A stretch of 64,000 nt of DNA from positions 186,001 to 250,000 of the forward strand of contig JBBIKW010000003.1 of assembly GCA_037445225.1 (NCBI GenBank), written 5' to 3'. The position numbers were made by a program, and so were the translations under genes. Of this stretch, positions 34,410-43,693 are shown piece by piece. This stretch comes from M3007 sp037445225. Lineage in GTDB: Bacteria > Bacteroidota > Bacteroidia > Chitinophagales > Saprospiraceae. Position 1 is the first letter of the stretch. Each line of letters starts with the position of its first letter. Below the pieces are notes generated by a model, which worked only from the letters and a program-made list of their open reading frames with translations, was not told where the DNA came from and did not search any database.

Positions 34410-37400
34410 ATGCAGATTAAAGGTATCGTACGTTTTTTCCTCATCGCGCTGACGGTAGTATGCCTATACCAGTTTTTGCTTATCATCCCTACGAGCAATA
34501 TTGAGAGCGCAGCAGCGCGATACGCCGACGAGCGCCATGCCCAAAACCCGGCGGTATCGTGGCAGACATATTACAGCGCCTATCTGGACTCGATGTCGAG
34601 CGAGACGGTTTTTTCCATCCCGCTCATTAAGAAATTCACTTATACCGACCTAAAAAAGAGCCAGTTGGCGCTGGGATTAGACCTGAAAGGCGGCATGAGC
34701 GTGCTGCTTCAGGTAGATTTAAAAGATTTTGTAAAAAATCTTTCGGGCAACAGTACCGACCCGGCCTTTTTGGAGGCGCTGGAAAAAGCGGCAAACTTGC
34801 AGAAATCCCAGCAGCGCGATTTTATCACCTTATTTGCGGAGGCATGGAAAGAGGTAGGGGGAGGAAAGTCGCTGGCTTCCATCTTTGCGCGCAACGAGAC
34901 GCTGCGCGGCCAAATCACTTTTGACTCGCCCGACGCCGAAGTGCTTCGCGTTATTCGCGAGTTGGCCAACACGACAGTTGGAGAGACCTACAAGCGCCTC
35001 AAGCAGCGCATCGACAAGCTCGGCGTCGTGCAGCCCAACGTCAGCTTAGATGCTGCCCGCGACCTCATCTTGGTGGAGCTGCCCGGCATCGACAACCCGC
35101 AGCGGGCGCGCAGCATGTTGCAAAGAAGCGCTAAGCTAGAGTTTTGGGACACGTACCGCTACGGCGACGAGGGTATTGCACAGGCTTTGGAAGCAGCCGA
35201 CAACCGGTTGAAGGTGCTCTTGGCAGCCGATACTACCCTGCTGGCTACGATTAAAGACACGATATACGTGTATCCAAAAGGCCCAGATGGCAAGGTGGAC
35301 TCTTCGGCCACGCCGGAAATACAAGTGGTGGACAAGCCGGCTACGCCGGAGGGGGATGGCCCGCTGTTTCGCCAACTGGTGCGCGCCAACGACCCGCGCA
35401 GCGTCGTCATCGGCTACGCCGACAAGAACAAGATGCGGAGCATCACCGAAATGCTGGAGCGGCCCGACATCAAGGCGCTTTTCCCGGTAGACTTAATGTT
35501 TCGCTGGAGCTTGAAGCCTGTCCCCGAACGCGAAGGAAACTCCTCGGTAGCGGGCAAATACGAGCTGTATGCCCTGAAGAAATGGCGCAATCAGGATAAG
35601 CCGCGCTTAGACGGCAGCGTGGTCACGCGCGCCAGCGAGCAGCCCGATCCCAACACGGGCGAGGTGACGGTTAGCCTGTCTATGAATAACGAGGGGGCGC
35701 GCATTTGGGCAGAGATGACGCGCCAAGCCTATGAAGGCGGCAACCGCGAAATTGCCATCGTGTTAGACGACGAAGTGGTGAGTGCCCCGCGCGTCATCAA
35801 CCCCATCGAGGGCGGCAACTCCTCCATCACGGGAGGCTTTACCTTAGAAGAGGCCAAAGATTTGGCCAACATCTTGGAGGTGGGTAAGCTGCCGGCCGGT
35901 ACGCGCATCGTGCAAGAAAGCCAAGTAGGGCCCTCTTTAGGCGCAGACAATATCCAAAAATCGCTCATAGCGATGGTGCTTTCGGTATTGTTGCTGTGCG
36001 CCTTCATGATCGCCTACTATGCGCGCGGCGGGGTGATAGCCGTCATTGCCCTGTTGGCTAACCTGTTCTTTATCATCGGCACCTTAGCCTCTATGGGTAC
36101 GGTGCTAACCCTGCCCGGCATCGCCGGGATCGTGTTGACGCTGGCTACAGCTGTCGATGCCAACGTCATCATCTACGAGCGCATCCGCGAAGAGATGCGC
36201 GCCGGCATGGAGGGCATAAAGGCCATTGCGACGGGCTTCTCCCGCGCATTACCGGCCATTATCGATGCCAATGTGACTACTCTGCTGACGGCATTCGTCC
36301 TCATGTATTTCGGCCTGGGGCCCATCAAAGGCTTCGGCACCGTGCTGATGGTCGGTATCTTCAGCACCATGTTTACAGCCGTGCTCGTCAGCCGCCTTAT
36401 CACCGAGGCCTGGCTCGCTCGCGGTAAGGAAATGACCTACAGCTATCCCTGGTCGGAAAAGTGGCTGGTCGGGATCAATGTCGATTGGATCGGCAAGCGC
36501 AAGTACGCCTACTTGTTTTCGGCAGCCATCACGCTGATAGGAGTGGCTTCTTATCTGACGCGCGGCTTCGAACTGGGCGTGGACTTCAAGGGGGGTTACT
36601 CCTTCAACGTACAGTTTGACCAACCCGTATCTCTGGACAAATTGCGCCCGGCACTGAGCCAGGCGCTCGGCGGCAACCCGGTGGTAAAGGCCATCAGCAC
36701 GACCAACACCTACAACATCACGACCTCATACCTGGTCGACGACACTAGTCCGGACGTGATGGACAAGGTTATTGCCAAATTGCACGAGGGCATCGCGGCG
36801 GCGGGCTATTCGACGAGCTTGGAGAACTTCAAGAAGACCGACGGCAGCGGCACGCACATCTTGTCGTCGAGCCAGGTAGGTCCCACGGTCGCCGACGACA
36901 TTCGCAGCTCCTCTTTTTCCGCTACCGTCTGGGCCCTCGGCCTCATCTTCTTATACTTGTTGGTGCGTTTCCGCCGCTGGCAGTTTTCGTTAGGTGCCGT
37001 GCTGGCGCTTTTCCACGACGTGCTCATCACGCTTACCTTCTTTACCCTCCTGCACGGTCTTGTGCCTTTCTCCTTAGAGATCGACCAAGCTATTGTGGCG
37101 TGTATCTTGACCGTCATCGGCTATTCCGTCAACGACACGGTGATTGTGTACGACCGCATCCGGGAGTTTATCAACACCTATATTGGTCGTCCAAAGGAAG
37201 AGGTCTTCAACATGGCCATCAACACTACGCTGAGCCGAACGCTTATCACCTCTGGCACCACATTAGCGGCAGCCCTCATCCTCTTCCTGTTTGGCGGCGA
37301 TGCTACCAAGGGTTTTGCCTTCGGCATGTCAGTAGGTATCCTTTTTGGCACCTACTCCTCCATCTTCATCGCGTCTTCGCTGGTAGTCGATCTGACGAAA

Positions 37401-37484
37401 GAGCGCGTGTTGAGCGGAAAAGTGGTGGAAGAAAAGAGCGCACCGAGCAGGCCAGTGCCTCAGAAAGCGAAGGCAAAAGCGTAA
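34410..37484 (+). CDS. secDF: Fused protein translocase SecDF
   Basis: A 1024-residue fusion of SecD and SecF, which uses the proton gradient to complete Sec export. From ATG 34410 it starts MQIKGIVRFFLIALTVVCLYQ, a membrane helix, followed by LGLDLKGGMSVLLQV. The SecD half has the D4-like motif and VDANVIIYERIREEM; the SecF half has LGVDFKGGYSFNVQF and SVNDTVIVYDRIREF. Both halves carry their six membrane helices. The fusion is normal in Bacteroidota. Its terminator is at 37518-37550. Confidence 0.96.
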   Translation: MQIKGIVRFFLIALTVVCLYQFLLIIPTSNIESAAARYADERHAQNPAVSWQTYYSAYLDSMSSETVFSIPLIKKFTYTDLKKSQLALGLDLKGGMSVLLQVDLKDFVKNLSGNSTDPAFLEALEKAANLQKSQQRDFITLFAEAWKEVGGGKSLASIFARNETLRGQITFDSPDAEVLRVIRELANTTVGETYKRLKQRIDKLGVVQPNVSLDAARDLILVELPGIDNPQRARSMLQRSAKLEFWDTYRYGDEGIAQALEAADNRLKVLLAADTTLLATIKDTIYVYPKGPDGKVDSSATPEIQVVDKPATPEGDGPLFRQLVRANDPRSVVIGYADKNKMRSITEMLERPDIKALFPVDLMFRWSLKPVPEREGNSSVAGKYELYALKKWRNQDKPRLDGSVVTRASEQPDPNTGEVTVSLSMNNEGARIWAEMTRQAYEGGNREIAIVLDDEVVSAPRVINPIEGGNSSITGGFTLEEAKDLANILEVGKLPAGTRIVQESQVGPSLGADNIQKSLIAMVLSVLLLCAFMIAYYARGGVIAVIALLANLFFIIGTLASMGTVLTLPGIAGIVLTLATAVDANVIIYERIREEMRAGMEGIKAIATGFSRALPAIIDANVTTLLTAFVLMYFGLGPIKGFGTVLMVGIFSTMFTAVLVSRLITEAWLARGKEMTYSYPWSEKWLVGINVDWIGKRKYAYLFSAAITLIGVASYLTRGFELGVDFKGGYSFNVQFDQPVSLDKLRPALSQALGGNPVVKAISTTNTYNITTSYLVDDTSPDVMDKVIAKLHEGIAAAGYSTSLENFKKTDGSGTHILSSSQVGPTVADDIRSSSFSATVWALGLIFLYLLVRFRRWQFSLGAVLALFHDVLITLTFFTLLHGLVPFSLEIDQAIVACILTVIGYSVNDTVIVYDRIREFINTYIGRPKEEVFNMAINTTLSRTLITSGTTLAAALILFLFGGDATKGFAFGMSVGILFGTYSSIFIASSLVVDLTKERVLSGKVVEEKSAPSRPVPQKAKAKA

Positions 37485-37517
37485 TCGTTTAAAAAGACCT
37501 TTCACAAAATATTCGAA

Positions 37518-37550
37518 GGCGGCTTCCGGGTGTGCGGTAGCCGCCTTTTT
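37518..37550 (+). terminator. Terminator of secDF
   Basis: GGCGGCT (37518-37524) pairs with AGCCGCC (37539-37545), followed by five T. Confidence 0.8.
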
Positions 37551-37586
37551 CTATATCCAAAAACTGGAGCAAGTGCAGAGCCTCCA

Positions 37587-37594
37587 TATCTTTG
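37587..37594 (+). promoter_or_regulatory. -7 box (TATCTTTG) immediately before 37601
   Basis: Exact TAnnTTTG. The ATG starts 6 nt after the box, where transcription itself should start, so the mRNA would be leaderless. Confidence 0.5.
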
Positions 37595-37600
37595 ACGTCG

Positions 37601-38440
37601 ATGGGTAAGCTGTTTGTGCTCGTCTGGTTGCTCCTATTGTTTTGCGCCGTGCCGGCGGCTGCTCAACCGTTCTCCGTGCTGACCTACAACATTCGCTTCG
37701 ACAATCCCGCCGATGGCGAAAACGCCTGGGCGGAGCGGCGGTACTTTCTGGTAGGGCAGTTGCGCTTTTACGCTCCCGACATCATCGGTGTACAGGAGGC
37801 TCTTCGGCACCAATTGGATTTTATACAAGAGCAACTGTCGGCGTACAGCTGGGTCGGCGTTGGGCGAGACGATGGCCGAGAGGCAGGTGAATACGCCGCT
37901 TTGTTTTTTCGAAAAGACCGCTTTGTGGTTGAGCGGAGCGGAACGTTTTGGCTATCGCCTACGCCCGATCAAGTATCGAAAGGGTGGGACGCCGCCTTGC
38001 CGCGCATCTGCACGTGGGCGTTGCTAAAAGACACAGTGGCGGGGCGCCACCTGTGGGTGTTCAATACGCATTTCGACCATATCGGGCGGGAGGCTCGGCG
38101 CAAGTCGGCCTCCCTCCTGCTGCAGCGCATAGAGGAGATGAATCCGCAGCGCTACCCAGTGGTGCTAATGGGCGACTTCAATGCGGGTCCCGGCACAGAG
38201 CCCATCCAGATGCTGTCCCGGCAGCTCCGCGATGCGCGCTCACACAGCCAGGAGCCCGCCTTTGGCCCAGAGGGTACCTTTAACGGCTTCCGCTTCCACG
38301 AGCCGGTAGAGCTGCGCATCGACTACATTTTCACCTCTGCCGACCTACGCGTGCGCAAATACGCCGTTCTGAGCGACTCTAAAAACTGCCGCTACCCATC
38401 CGACCACCTGCCCGTCTATGCCCTCTTGCTGTACCCCTAA
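37601..38440 (+). CDS. Secreted endonuclease/exonuclease/phosphatase family protein
   Basis: A 279-residue protein with a signal peptide (MGKLFVLVWLLLLFCAVPAAAQ). The EEP fold is shown by LTYNIRFDN, DIIGVQEA, NTHFDHIG, LMGDFNAGPG and SDHLPVYALL. These are the metal-binding and catalytic residues of DNase I-like hydrolases; members of this kind in Bacteroidota act on phosphodiesters of unknown origin. ATG 37601 fits the signal; a TTG at 37592 lies within the promoter box. It converges on the DASS transporter gene. Confidence 0.88.
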   Translation: MGKLFVLVWLLLLFCAVPAAAQPFSVLTYNIRFDNPADGENAWAERRYFLVGQLRFYAPDIIGVQEALRHQLDFIQEQLSAYSWVGVGRDDGREAGEYAALFFRKDRFVVERSGTFWLSPTPDQVSKGWDAALPRICTWALLKDTVAGRHLWVFNTHFDHIGREARRKSASLLLQRIEEMNPQRYPVVLMGDFNAGPGTEPIQMLSRQLRDARSHSQEPAFGPEGTFNGFRFHEPVELRIDYIFTSADLRVRKYAVLSDSKNCRYPSDHLPVYALLLYP

Positions 38441-38453
38441 CCAACCCATAGCC

Positions 38454-39902
38454 TCAGTGCCCTAAGCGCAAGCCCCACACCAACGGCAGGGCAACATGCG
38501 CGAAAGCCAACAGCAACAGCACTGCAATCACGTCGAGCAGGAGCCCTGCCCGAACCATATCGCGTGTGCGCAAGTAGCCCGAGCTGAAGACGATCGTGTT
38601 GGGAGCCGTGGCGACAGGGAGGGCAAACCCAAAGGAGGCGGCAATGGCCGCCCCTAACAACAAGCCAAACGGATCCAGTCCAATACCACTCGCGAGAGCC
38701 GCCAGCACCGGCATCATGATGGAGGCCGTCGCCACGTTGGAAGCGATCTCACTGATGAACGAAACGACTGCAAATACCACCAAGGCAATAACCCAAGGCG
38801 ACCAATTGCCCAGCTCCCGCATTTGCCCGCCCAACCAACCCGCCAAACCGCTGGACTCAAAGCCGCGCGCCAACGCTAAGCCCCCGCCGAAAAAGAACAG
38901 CACGCCCCAAGGCATGCGCGAGGCGGCCGCCCAGTTCAACAGCGGCTGACCCGGTGCAGCTTTGCCGGCCGGAACAACAAAGAGGAGTATAGCGCCGGTA
39001 ACAGCCACTACCACGTCGTTGCTGTTGGGTACCCAGCGGTACCACAGCAGCGAACCCGTCAGCCAACACAGGATGACCGCGCCAAACAGCAGCATTAGGC
39101 GCCGTTCAGCCGAAGTCAGCGGCCCTAACTCGCTCAGATATTCCCGAAGTGCACGGCTGTAATGTGCGGCCTCAGAAGAAGAGGTCCGACCCGGCGGAAA
39201 AATCCGCATCAGCAGCCACCAACACAGCAGCAGCAAGGAGACAGCAAAAGGAAAAGCAAAGGCAAACCAATGCCAGAAGCTGACATCGCGCTGCAATTCG
39301 CTCCTAACGTAGCCGAGAAAGACGGCATTCGTGGGCGTTCCGACAAGGGTGGCCATCCCGCCAATAGAGCACGCATACGCTAAGCCCAACATGAGGGCTT
39401 TGCGGAAGTTGGTGCCGCCCATTGCCTCCTCTTCGCGCTGGCCGCTCGATACCGCTATAGCTACCGGCGTCATCATCGCCGCCGTAGCGGTGTTGGAGAT
39501 CCACATGGATAAAAAGGCTGTCGCCACCATGAAACCCAATACGATGTGCGCTGGGCGGTGTCCTAAGCGGCTTACTAAGTACAGAGCGATGCGGGTGTGC
39601 AGGCTCCACCGCTCAATAGCCTGCCCAAAGAGCAACCCCGACAAAAACAAAAAGATGATTTCGCTGCCAAACTCTGCCGACACACTTCGAAGCGGCAGCA
39701 CACCGCACAGCGGAAAAAGCACTAAGGGCAATAGGGCCGTAACCGTCACGTGTACCACTTCGCTAATCCACCAAATAGACATCCATACCGTGACACCTAA
39801 CGTGAGACGAGCAGCATGGGTCATCTCGGCAAACAACGGGACGGCAGCCAGCACTAAGAAAGCAAATGGCCCGGCAAACAAAGCAAGGGCGCCTCGACGC
39901 AT
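38454..39902 (-). CDS. DASS-family anion:sodium symporter
   Basis: A divalent anion/sodium symporter of the SLC13 type, transporting sulfate, phosphate or dicarboxylates. From ATG 39902 it has 482 residues, typical of the family, with about eleven helices. Both hallmark motifs are present: SNTATAAMMTPVAIAV in the first half and SNVATASIMMPVLAALA in the second, each marking a sodium and substrate site. The frame stays open upstream to 40127, but the extra residues are not membrane-like. The substrate is not clear. No partner gene. Confidence 0.9.
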   Translation of the reverse strand: MRRGALALFAGPFAFLVLAAVPLFAEMTHAARLTLGVTVWMSIWWISEVVHVTVTALLPLVLFPLCGVLPLRSVSAEFGSEIIFLFLSGLLFGQAIERWSLHTRIALYLVSRLGHRPAHIVLGFMVATAFLSMWISNTATAAMMTPVAIAVSSGQREEEAMGGTNFRKALMLGLAYACSIGGMATLVGTPTNAVFLGYVRSELQRDVSFWHWFAFAFPFAVSLLLLCWWLLMRIFPPGRTSSSEAAHYSRALREYLSELGPLTSAERRLMLLFGAVILCWLTGSLLWYRWVPNSNDVVVAVTGAILLFVVPAGKAAPGQPLLNWAAASRMPWGVLFFFGGGLALARGFESSGLAGWLGGQMRELGNWSPWVIALVVFAVVSFISEIASNVATASIMMPVLAALASGIGLDPFGLLLGAAIAASFGFALPVATAPNTIVFSSGYLRTRDMVRAGLLLDVIAVLLLLAFAHVALPLVWGLRLGH

Positions 39903-40114
39903 ATACAGCAGCGGTTTTGCGCACAAGGTAGTATCTCCAAACAAAACCTGCGGACGCCCACAAAAAGAGAGCGCTCCGCAGGCCGAGCTCATTCCCTCCG
40001 CTGCTGTAGGCGATGGCTTGCCTCTGCAGACGAATGCCTTCTTAAGGAGCCGCCAACTAAAAAATCCAGTGAGAAGTTTTTTCGCTAAGTAGGCGACATT
40101 TCTGCTGAGATGAT

Positions 40115-40122
40115 TACATTTG
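40115..40122 (+). promoter_or_regulatory. -7 box (TACATTTG) of the OmpA/HHH operon
   Basis: Matches TAnnTTTG, 36 nt before the ATG at 40159. Confidence 0.5.
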
Positions 40123-40158
40123 CCCAAACATCATACAAATACTAAAACCACTCCACCT

Positions 40159-40962
40159 ATGAGTAAAATTCCACTATGGTTGGTATTGCTGGTATTTGTG
40201 GGATACTCGGTGTGGGCCGTCCGCTTTTGGCACTGCCATGTGTGTCAGTGTTGCGACGGACAGGCACAGCCGCCTGCGAGCGCTGCAAAGACTACGGGAG
40301 AACCTCTCTTCAAATGGCTGGCCGATACACCCGAGGCCGACGCTAATTTCGCCACTTGGAAAAAGGCGCTGTTAGGGCGAGGCGGGCAGGGCGACACGCT
40401 GCTCATCACCGGCTGGCAGCGACCGGGCGAACCCGAAGGGCTCGGTTTGGCCCGCGCAGAAGCCATCAAGCGCCTCATGATGCCCGAGCTGCCCGAAAGC
40501 CGCATCCGAGTGTCGAGTAAAACGGTTGAAGATGCGCTGTCGGAAGGAGGGCCGCCCCTCCCCTCCGCTAACTACGAATGGATCAAGATGGTGTTGGCTA
40601 TGGAAGAAGGCGCTATCATCGAGGCCGACAACGACGTCATCTTGCTTTTCCCCTTCCGCTCCACTGAGTACGACAAGGATCCTAAGGTAGAGGAATACCT
40701 GAAAAAACTCGTCGAAAAGCACAAGAATACTAAAGCCACCTTCCTGGTGGTCGGCCATACCGACGACGTGGGCACCGACGAAGTCAATATGGAGTTGGGG
40801 CGCGCACGCGCCCAATCTATTGCCAATGTGCTCATCCAACGCGGCATCGCAGCCAACCGCATCCGCGTCGAGTCGCGCGGCAAGCGCGAACCCGTAGCCG
40901 ACAATAGCACCGAAGATGGGCGCCACCGCAACCGCCGCGTCGTCATCACCGTCAAACCGTAG
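40159..40962 (+). CDS. OmpA-family protein with N-terminal membrane helix
   Basis: The 267-residue protein starts MSKIPLWLVLLVFVGYSVWA, one membrane helix, followed by an unusual Cys/His cluster (HCHVCQCCDG). A first alpha/beta part (ADANFATWKKALLG ... LITGWQRPGE) and an OmpA-like peptidoglycan-binding domain (about 165-267) come next: VVGHTDDVGTDEVNMELGRARAQSIANVLI and ESRGKREPV.DNSTEDGRHRNRRV. Because the N-terminus is a helix rather than a barrel, the protein should span the inner membrane with its OmpA domain in the periplasm. An HHH/coiled-coil protein follows 30 nt downstream. Confidence 0.85.
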   Translation: MSKIPLWLVLLVFVGYSVWAVRFWHCHVCQCCDGQAQPPASAAKTTGEPLFKWLADTPEADANFATWKKALLGRGGQGDTLLITGWQRPGEPEGLGLARAEAIKRLMMPELPESRIRVSSKTVEDALSEGGPPLPSANYEWIKMVLAMEEGAIIEADNDVILLFPFRSTEYDKDPKVEEYLKKLVEKHKNTKATFLVVGHTDDVGTDEVNMELGRARAQSIANVLIQRGIAANRIRVESRGKREPVADNSTEDGRHRNRRVVITVKP

Positions 40963-40992
40963 ACCACACACCATCAAAACAAATTCAACGCC

Positions 40993-41637
40993 ATGCTTCT
41001 ATCATACCTGTTGCTCAACAGCTTCACCGAAAACTTGCCGGTAGCCCTTGCCCTGTGCATCGTCCCCTTCCTCTTGGGCTGGATCGCCGCCTACATCTAC
41101 TACAAAGTCAGCCACCTGCAAAGCGAAAATGCCGAGCTCAAAGCAAAGGTGGAAGAACAAACCGAAACTATCACGAAGCTGCGCATGGACATCGCTAAAG
41201 TAGAGGCGGATTTGGAGACCTGCCGAAAAGAGCTGCGCAAGGCCAAGGACGACCTCATCCTGTGCGAAAGCGAGCGCAACGCTTTGCGCGAACAGCTGGG
41301 TCAAACCGACAAGGGGAAGAAAGCCGCCGCCGCACCCGCTACCGAAACGGTGCGCACGATCACCTTTGCCGGCAAGCAGTATAAGTGGGACGATCTCCAA
41401 ATCGTCGAAGGTATCGGCCCCAAGATTGCCGAAGTGCTCCGCCAGGCCGGCATCGAAACCTGGCAACAGCTGTCGATGACCTCGCCTTATCGCTTGCGCG
41501 AAATATTAGAAGCTGCAGGGCCGCAGTTCAACGTGCACGACCCGGAAACGTGGCCGCGCCAAGCCGCTTTAGCCGCCGATGAGAAATGGGATGAGCTAAA
41601 GGCACTGCAAGACGAACTCACGGGCGGCCGCGCATAG
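40993..41637 (+). CDS. Membrane-anchored coiled-coil protein with HHH domain
   Basis: A 214-residue protein. One membrane helix (about 15-37, LALCIVPFLLGWIAAYIYY), a coiled coil (about 40-105, rich in Glu, Lys and Leu), a short Ala linker, then a helix-hairpin-helix domain (about 130-185) with DDLQIVEGIGPKIAEVLRQA and TWQQLSMTSPYRLREIL. The HHH part resembles DUF4332-like domains that follow membrane proteins in Bacteroidota. HHH domains often bind DNA, but here a structural role is possible. It is in an operon with the OmpA-like protein and ends at a strong terminator. Confidence 0.8.
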   Translation: MLLSYLLLNSFTENLPVALALCIVPFLLGWIAAYIYYKVSHLQSENAELKAKVEEQTETITKLRMDIAKVEADLETCRKELRKAKDDLILCESERNALREQLGQTDKGKKAAAAPATETVRTITFAGKQYKWDDLQIVEGIGPKIAEVLRQAGIETWQQLSMTSPYRLREILEAAGPQFNVHDPETWPRQAALAADEKWDELKALQDELTGGRA

Positions 41638-41657
41638 CGAGCCGCTCAGCGCCTTTT

Positions 41658-41703
41658 TGAGGATGTCTCTTTCCGCTGCCAGGAGGAGCGTCCTCATTTT
41701 TTT
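41658..41703 (+). terminator. Terminator of the OmpA/HHH operon
   Basis: TGAGGATG (41658-41665) pairs with CGTCCTCA (41689-41696), with one G-T pair, followed by seven T. Confidence 0.8.
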
Positions 41704-41713
41704 GCAGATGTTT

Positions 41714-43000
41714 TTAGAAAGCTTGAAAGAGCCATTCAGCTAGGAGCTGGCGGTTTCGCGGTTTGATAAGGCGTTGCTGATCCCAGCTGTTTTGGATGTT
41801 GCCCAGCTCGATATAAACCGCCAACGGCAGTCGGGTCTCGCGCAGCGTGAGCAAGCTGCGCTCGCTAACCGTGCCTTTGTAAGCCTTGTAGGCGCGGTAA
41901 CGCGAGTACTTCAATTGCATGACTCGGTGCATGTTGAGGGCAAGGGCGCGGCTTTGGGCGCAGCCCGGTCGGTAATAGAAAAAGACGTCGATCTCCTTAG
42001 CTTTTTGTCGGGAGTCCACGTGTATCTCTACGACGGTTTGTTTTGGGGCTCCGGCCTTTTGGTGTACTTCAGCCAGTTGGTTGACGAGGTGACTGCGGTC
42101 CATGAGTCGCTCCTTTTGGTCGTAGGGGATGGCTTTCTCTCCCCAAAGCACCTCATCCTTATCGCAGGGCAGAAAGGCCGCATTGCGAATGCCGTCGTTG
42201 TTATCTCGAACGATCATGTAGGCGATGGCTCCATGGCTGAGCAGGAGGCGAGTGAGGCGAAGCGCGACGTCGTAGGCGTATTCATCTTCGCATAGGGTAT
42301 GGCCGTCGCGTTTGCCTTCAGCGCCGCTGTCGGGGCCGCCGTGGCCACTGATGATGTAAAAGACCTGTCCCTTGAGGCGCTGGCTGAGCAACGGCACATG
42401 CTGGTACTCGGGCCCAAAGATGGGAAAGATGCGTTTTCCCGTGGCATTGGAGGCCTCTTTCTTTAAGGGTGCGGACAGGGCTGCCGGAGCTAGTCCTGCT
42501 GCCACGGCCAACAGTTGCTCGTCGCGACAGTGTAAGGCATGCCACGGCACCCACAGCTGGCGATCCTCTAAGAAGGAGCGCTCGCGCAACCCTTTGGCCA
42601 ATGCCCGTTTGTTAAACTCCACGATATCGATCGCCACCTGCCAGCTGTCGATGCCCAGGGTGGAACGGACGGTTTTGCCGTCGTAAGCAACAATTTGAAT
42701 AGGCAAGCGGTATACAGCATTGGTGCTCAGCCGATAATCCTCGCGCATCCCATTGATCCGAAAAAACTGGGTGGCATTGCACGTGTAGCCGTCCAATCCA
42801 TAGCGCGCCAATAGGTCGGGGACAGTTTCGCCAGCGGAAGCCACAGCCTCCACATAAACTGTATCGGCTCGGCGTATGTAAGTGGCAGTCTTTCCAGCGG
42901 CCTGTGCAGAAGCCTCGATCGACAACAGACCTAACAGCTGAAAAGAAAGAAGCGCTCGAAAGCGCGCTACCGCCAAAATACAAGCAACTTTGGGTTTCAA
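41714..43000 (-). CDS. N-acetylmuramoyl-L-alanine amidase
   Basis: Cleaves the amide between MurNAc and the peptide stem of peptidoglycan. The 428-residue protein has an N-terminal signal region, a LysM-like segment (ETVPDLLARYGLDG), a middle LysM-like or linker part, and an Amidase_3 domain near the C-terminus: ISGHGGPDSGAEG, the zinc Glu in CEDEYAYDVALRL, the zinc His in EIHVDSR, and the catalytic Glu in IELGN. A box TAACTTTG at 43098-43105 (minus strand) may be its promoter. It converges on the HHH-protein gene and is divergent from DinB. Confidence 0.85.
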   Translation of the reverse strand: MKPKVACILAVARFRALLSFQLLGLLSIEASAQAAGKTATYIRRADTVYVEAVASAGETVPDLLARYGLDGYTCNATQFFRINGMREDYRLSTNAVYRLPIQIVAYDGKTVRSTLGIDSWQVAIDIVEFNKRALAKGLRERSFLEDRQLWVPWHALHCRDEQLLAVAAGLAPAALSAPLKKEASNATGKRIFPIFGPEYQHVPLLSQRLKGQVFYIISGHGGPDSGAEGKRDGHTLCEDEYAYDVALRLTRLLLSHGAIAYMIVRDNNDGIRNAAFLPCDKDEVLWGEKAIPYDQKERLMDRSHLVNQLAEVHQKAGAPKQTVVEIHVDSRQKAKEIDVFFYYRPGCAQSRALALNMHRVMQLKYSRYRAYKAYKGTVSERSLLTLRETRLPLAVYIELGNIQNSWDQQRLIKPRNRQLLAEWLFQAF

Positions 43001-43097
43001 AACAAGGAGAGCTTTTTACACCCGCATATGAGGGCCCAGCACTTTAGAAGAAAACAAGCCGCTGAGAAAGCAGCGACAACGCTCTCTTTTGTGAAAA

Positions 43098-43105
43098 ACA
43101 AAGTT
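43098..43105 (-). promoter_or_regulatory. -7 box (TAACTTTG) upstream of the amidase
   Basis: Exact TAnnTTTG on the minus strand, about 98 nt before the start at 43000. Confidence 0.4.
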
Positions 43106-43115
43106 AATCGTTAGC

Positions 43116-43670
43116 ATGCGAAAAACGGACATTCTTAAAAAAAATGCCGACTACAGGCATAGGGTGGCGGCTCTTTTGGAGGAGATGGCTCCATACGACG
43201 ACGAGCAGCTCAATCGCTCCCCTGCTCCAGGGCAATGGTCCCCTATGCAAGTGCTGCATCACTTGATACTGGTAGAAGAGCTCGCTTTAAAATACGTCCA
43301 AAAGAAACTCCATTTCCAACCGGAAATGCCCAAGGCCAGCTGGAAAGAATATGGGCGATGCTTAGCGCTTCGGCTGTATTTATACACACCGTTTAAATTT
43401 CAGGCACCGGATGCCGTAGGCGAGTCGAAGCTGCCTGCTTATGCCTCGCTTGAGCAGACACGCCAACAATGGCTCCAGGTCAACCTCCACTGGAAGACTT
43501 TTCTGGAAACCATGCCCGACGGTTTGTGCGACAGGGCTGTATTTAAACACCCTTTAGTGGGGCGTCTCAGTTGGGTAGGGATGTTCGACTTTTTCAGTGC
43601 GCATTTGCTGCGCCATCGCAAACAAATACGAAGAGCCCTCCCTCCCACGCCGAGGGAAAACGCTCGTTGA
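43116..43670 (+). CDS. DinB-like protein
   Basis: A 184-residue four-helix-bundle protein. The metal-binding histidines are seen in MQVLHHLILVEELALKYV and HLLRHRKQIRR, spaced as in the DinB/YfiT superfamily, and PGQWSPMQVLHH is the typical first motif. Such proteins are small thiol-linked metal enzymes or stress proteins; this one cannot be assigned further. Its stop lies 24 nt before the end of the convergent sdhB gene. Confidence 0.75.
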   Translation: MRKTDILKKNADYRHRVAALLEEMAPYDDEQLNRSPAPGQWSPMQVLHHLILVEELALKYVQKKLHFQPEMPKASWKEYGRCLALRLYLYTPFKFQAPDAVGESKLPAYASLEQTRQQWLQVNLHWKTFLETMPDGLCDRAVFKHPLVGRLSWVGMFDFFSAHLLRHRKQIRRALPPTPRENAR

Positions 43671-43693
43671 AAGCCCGGCCGGATGGCTTCAAT

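Noticed and set aside
39331..40092. 253-codon plus-strand frame opposite the DASS transporter
   Set aside because: Antisense shadow; biased composition without motifs.
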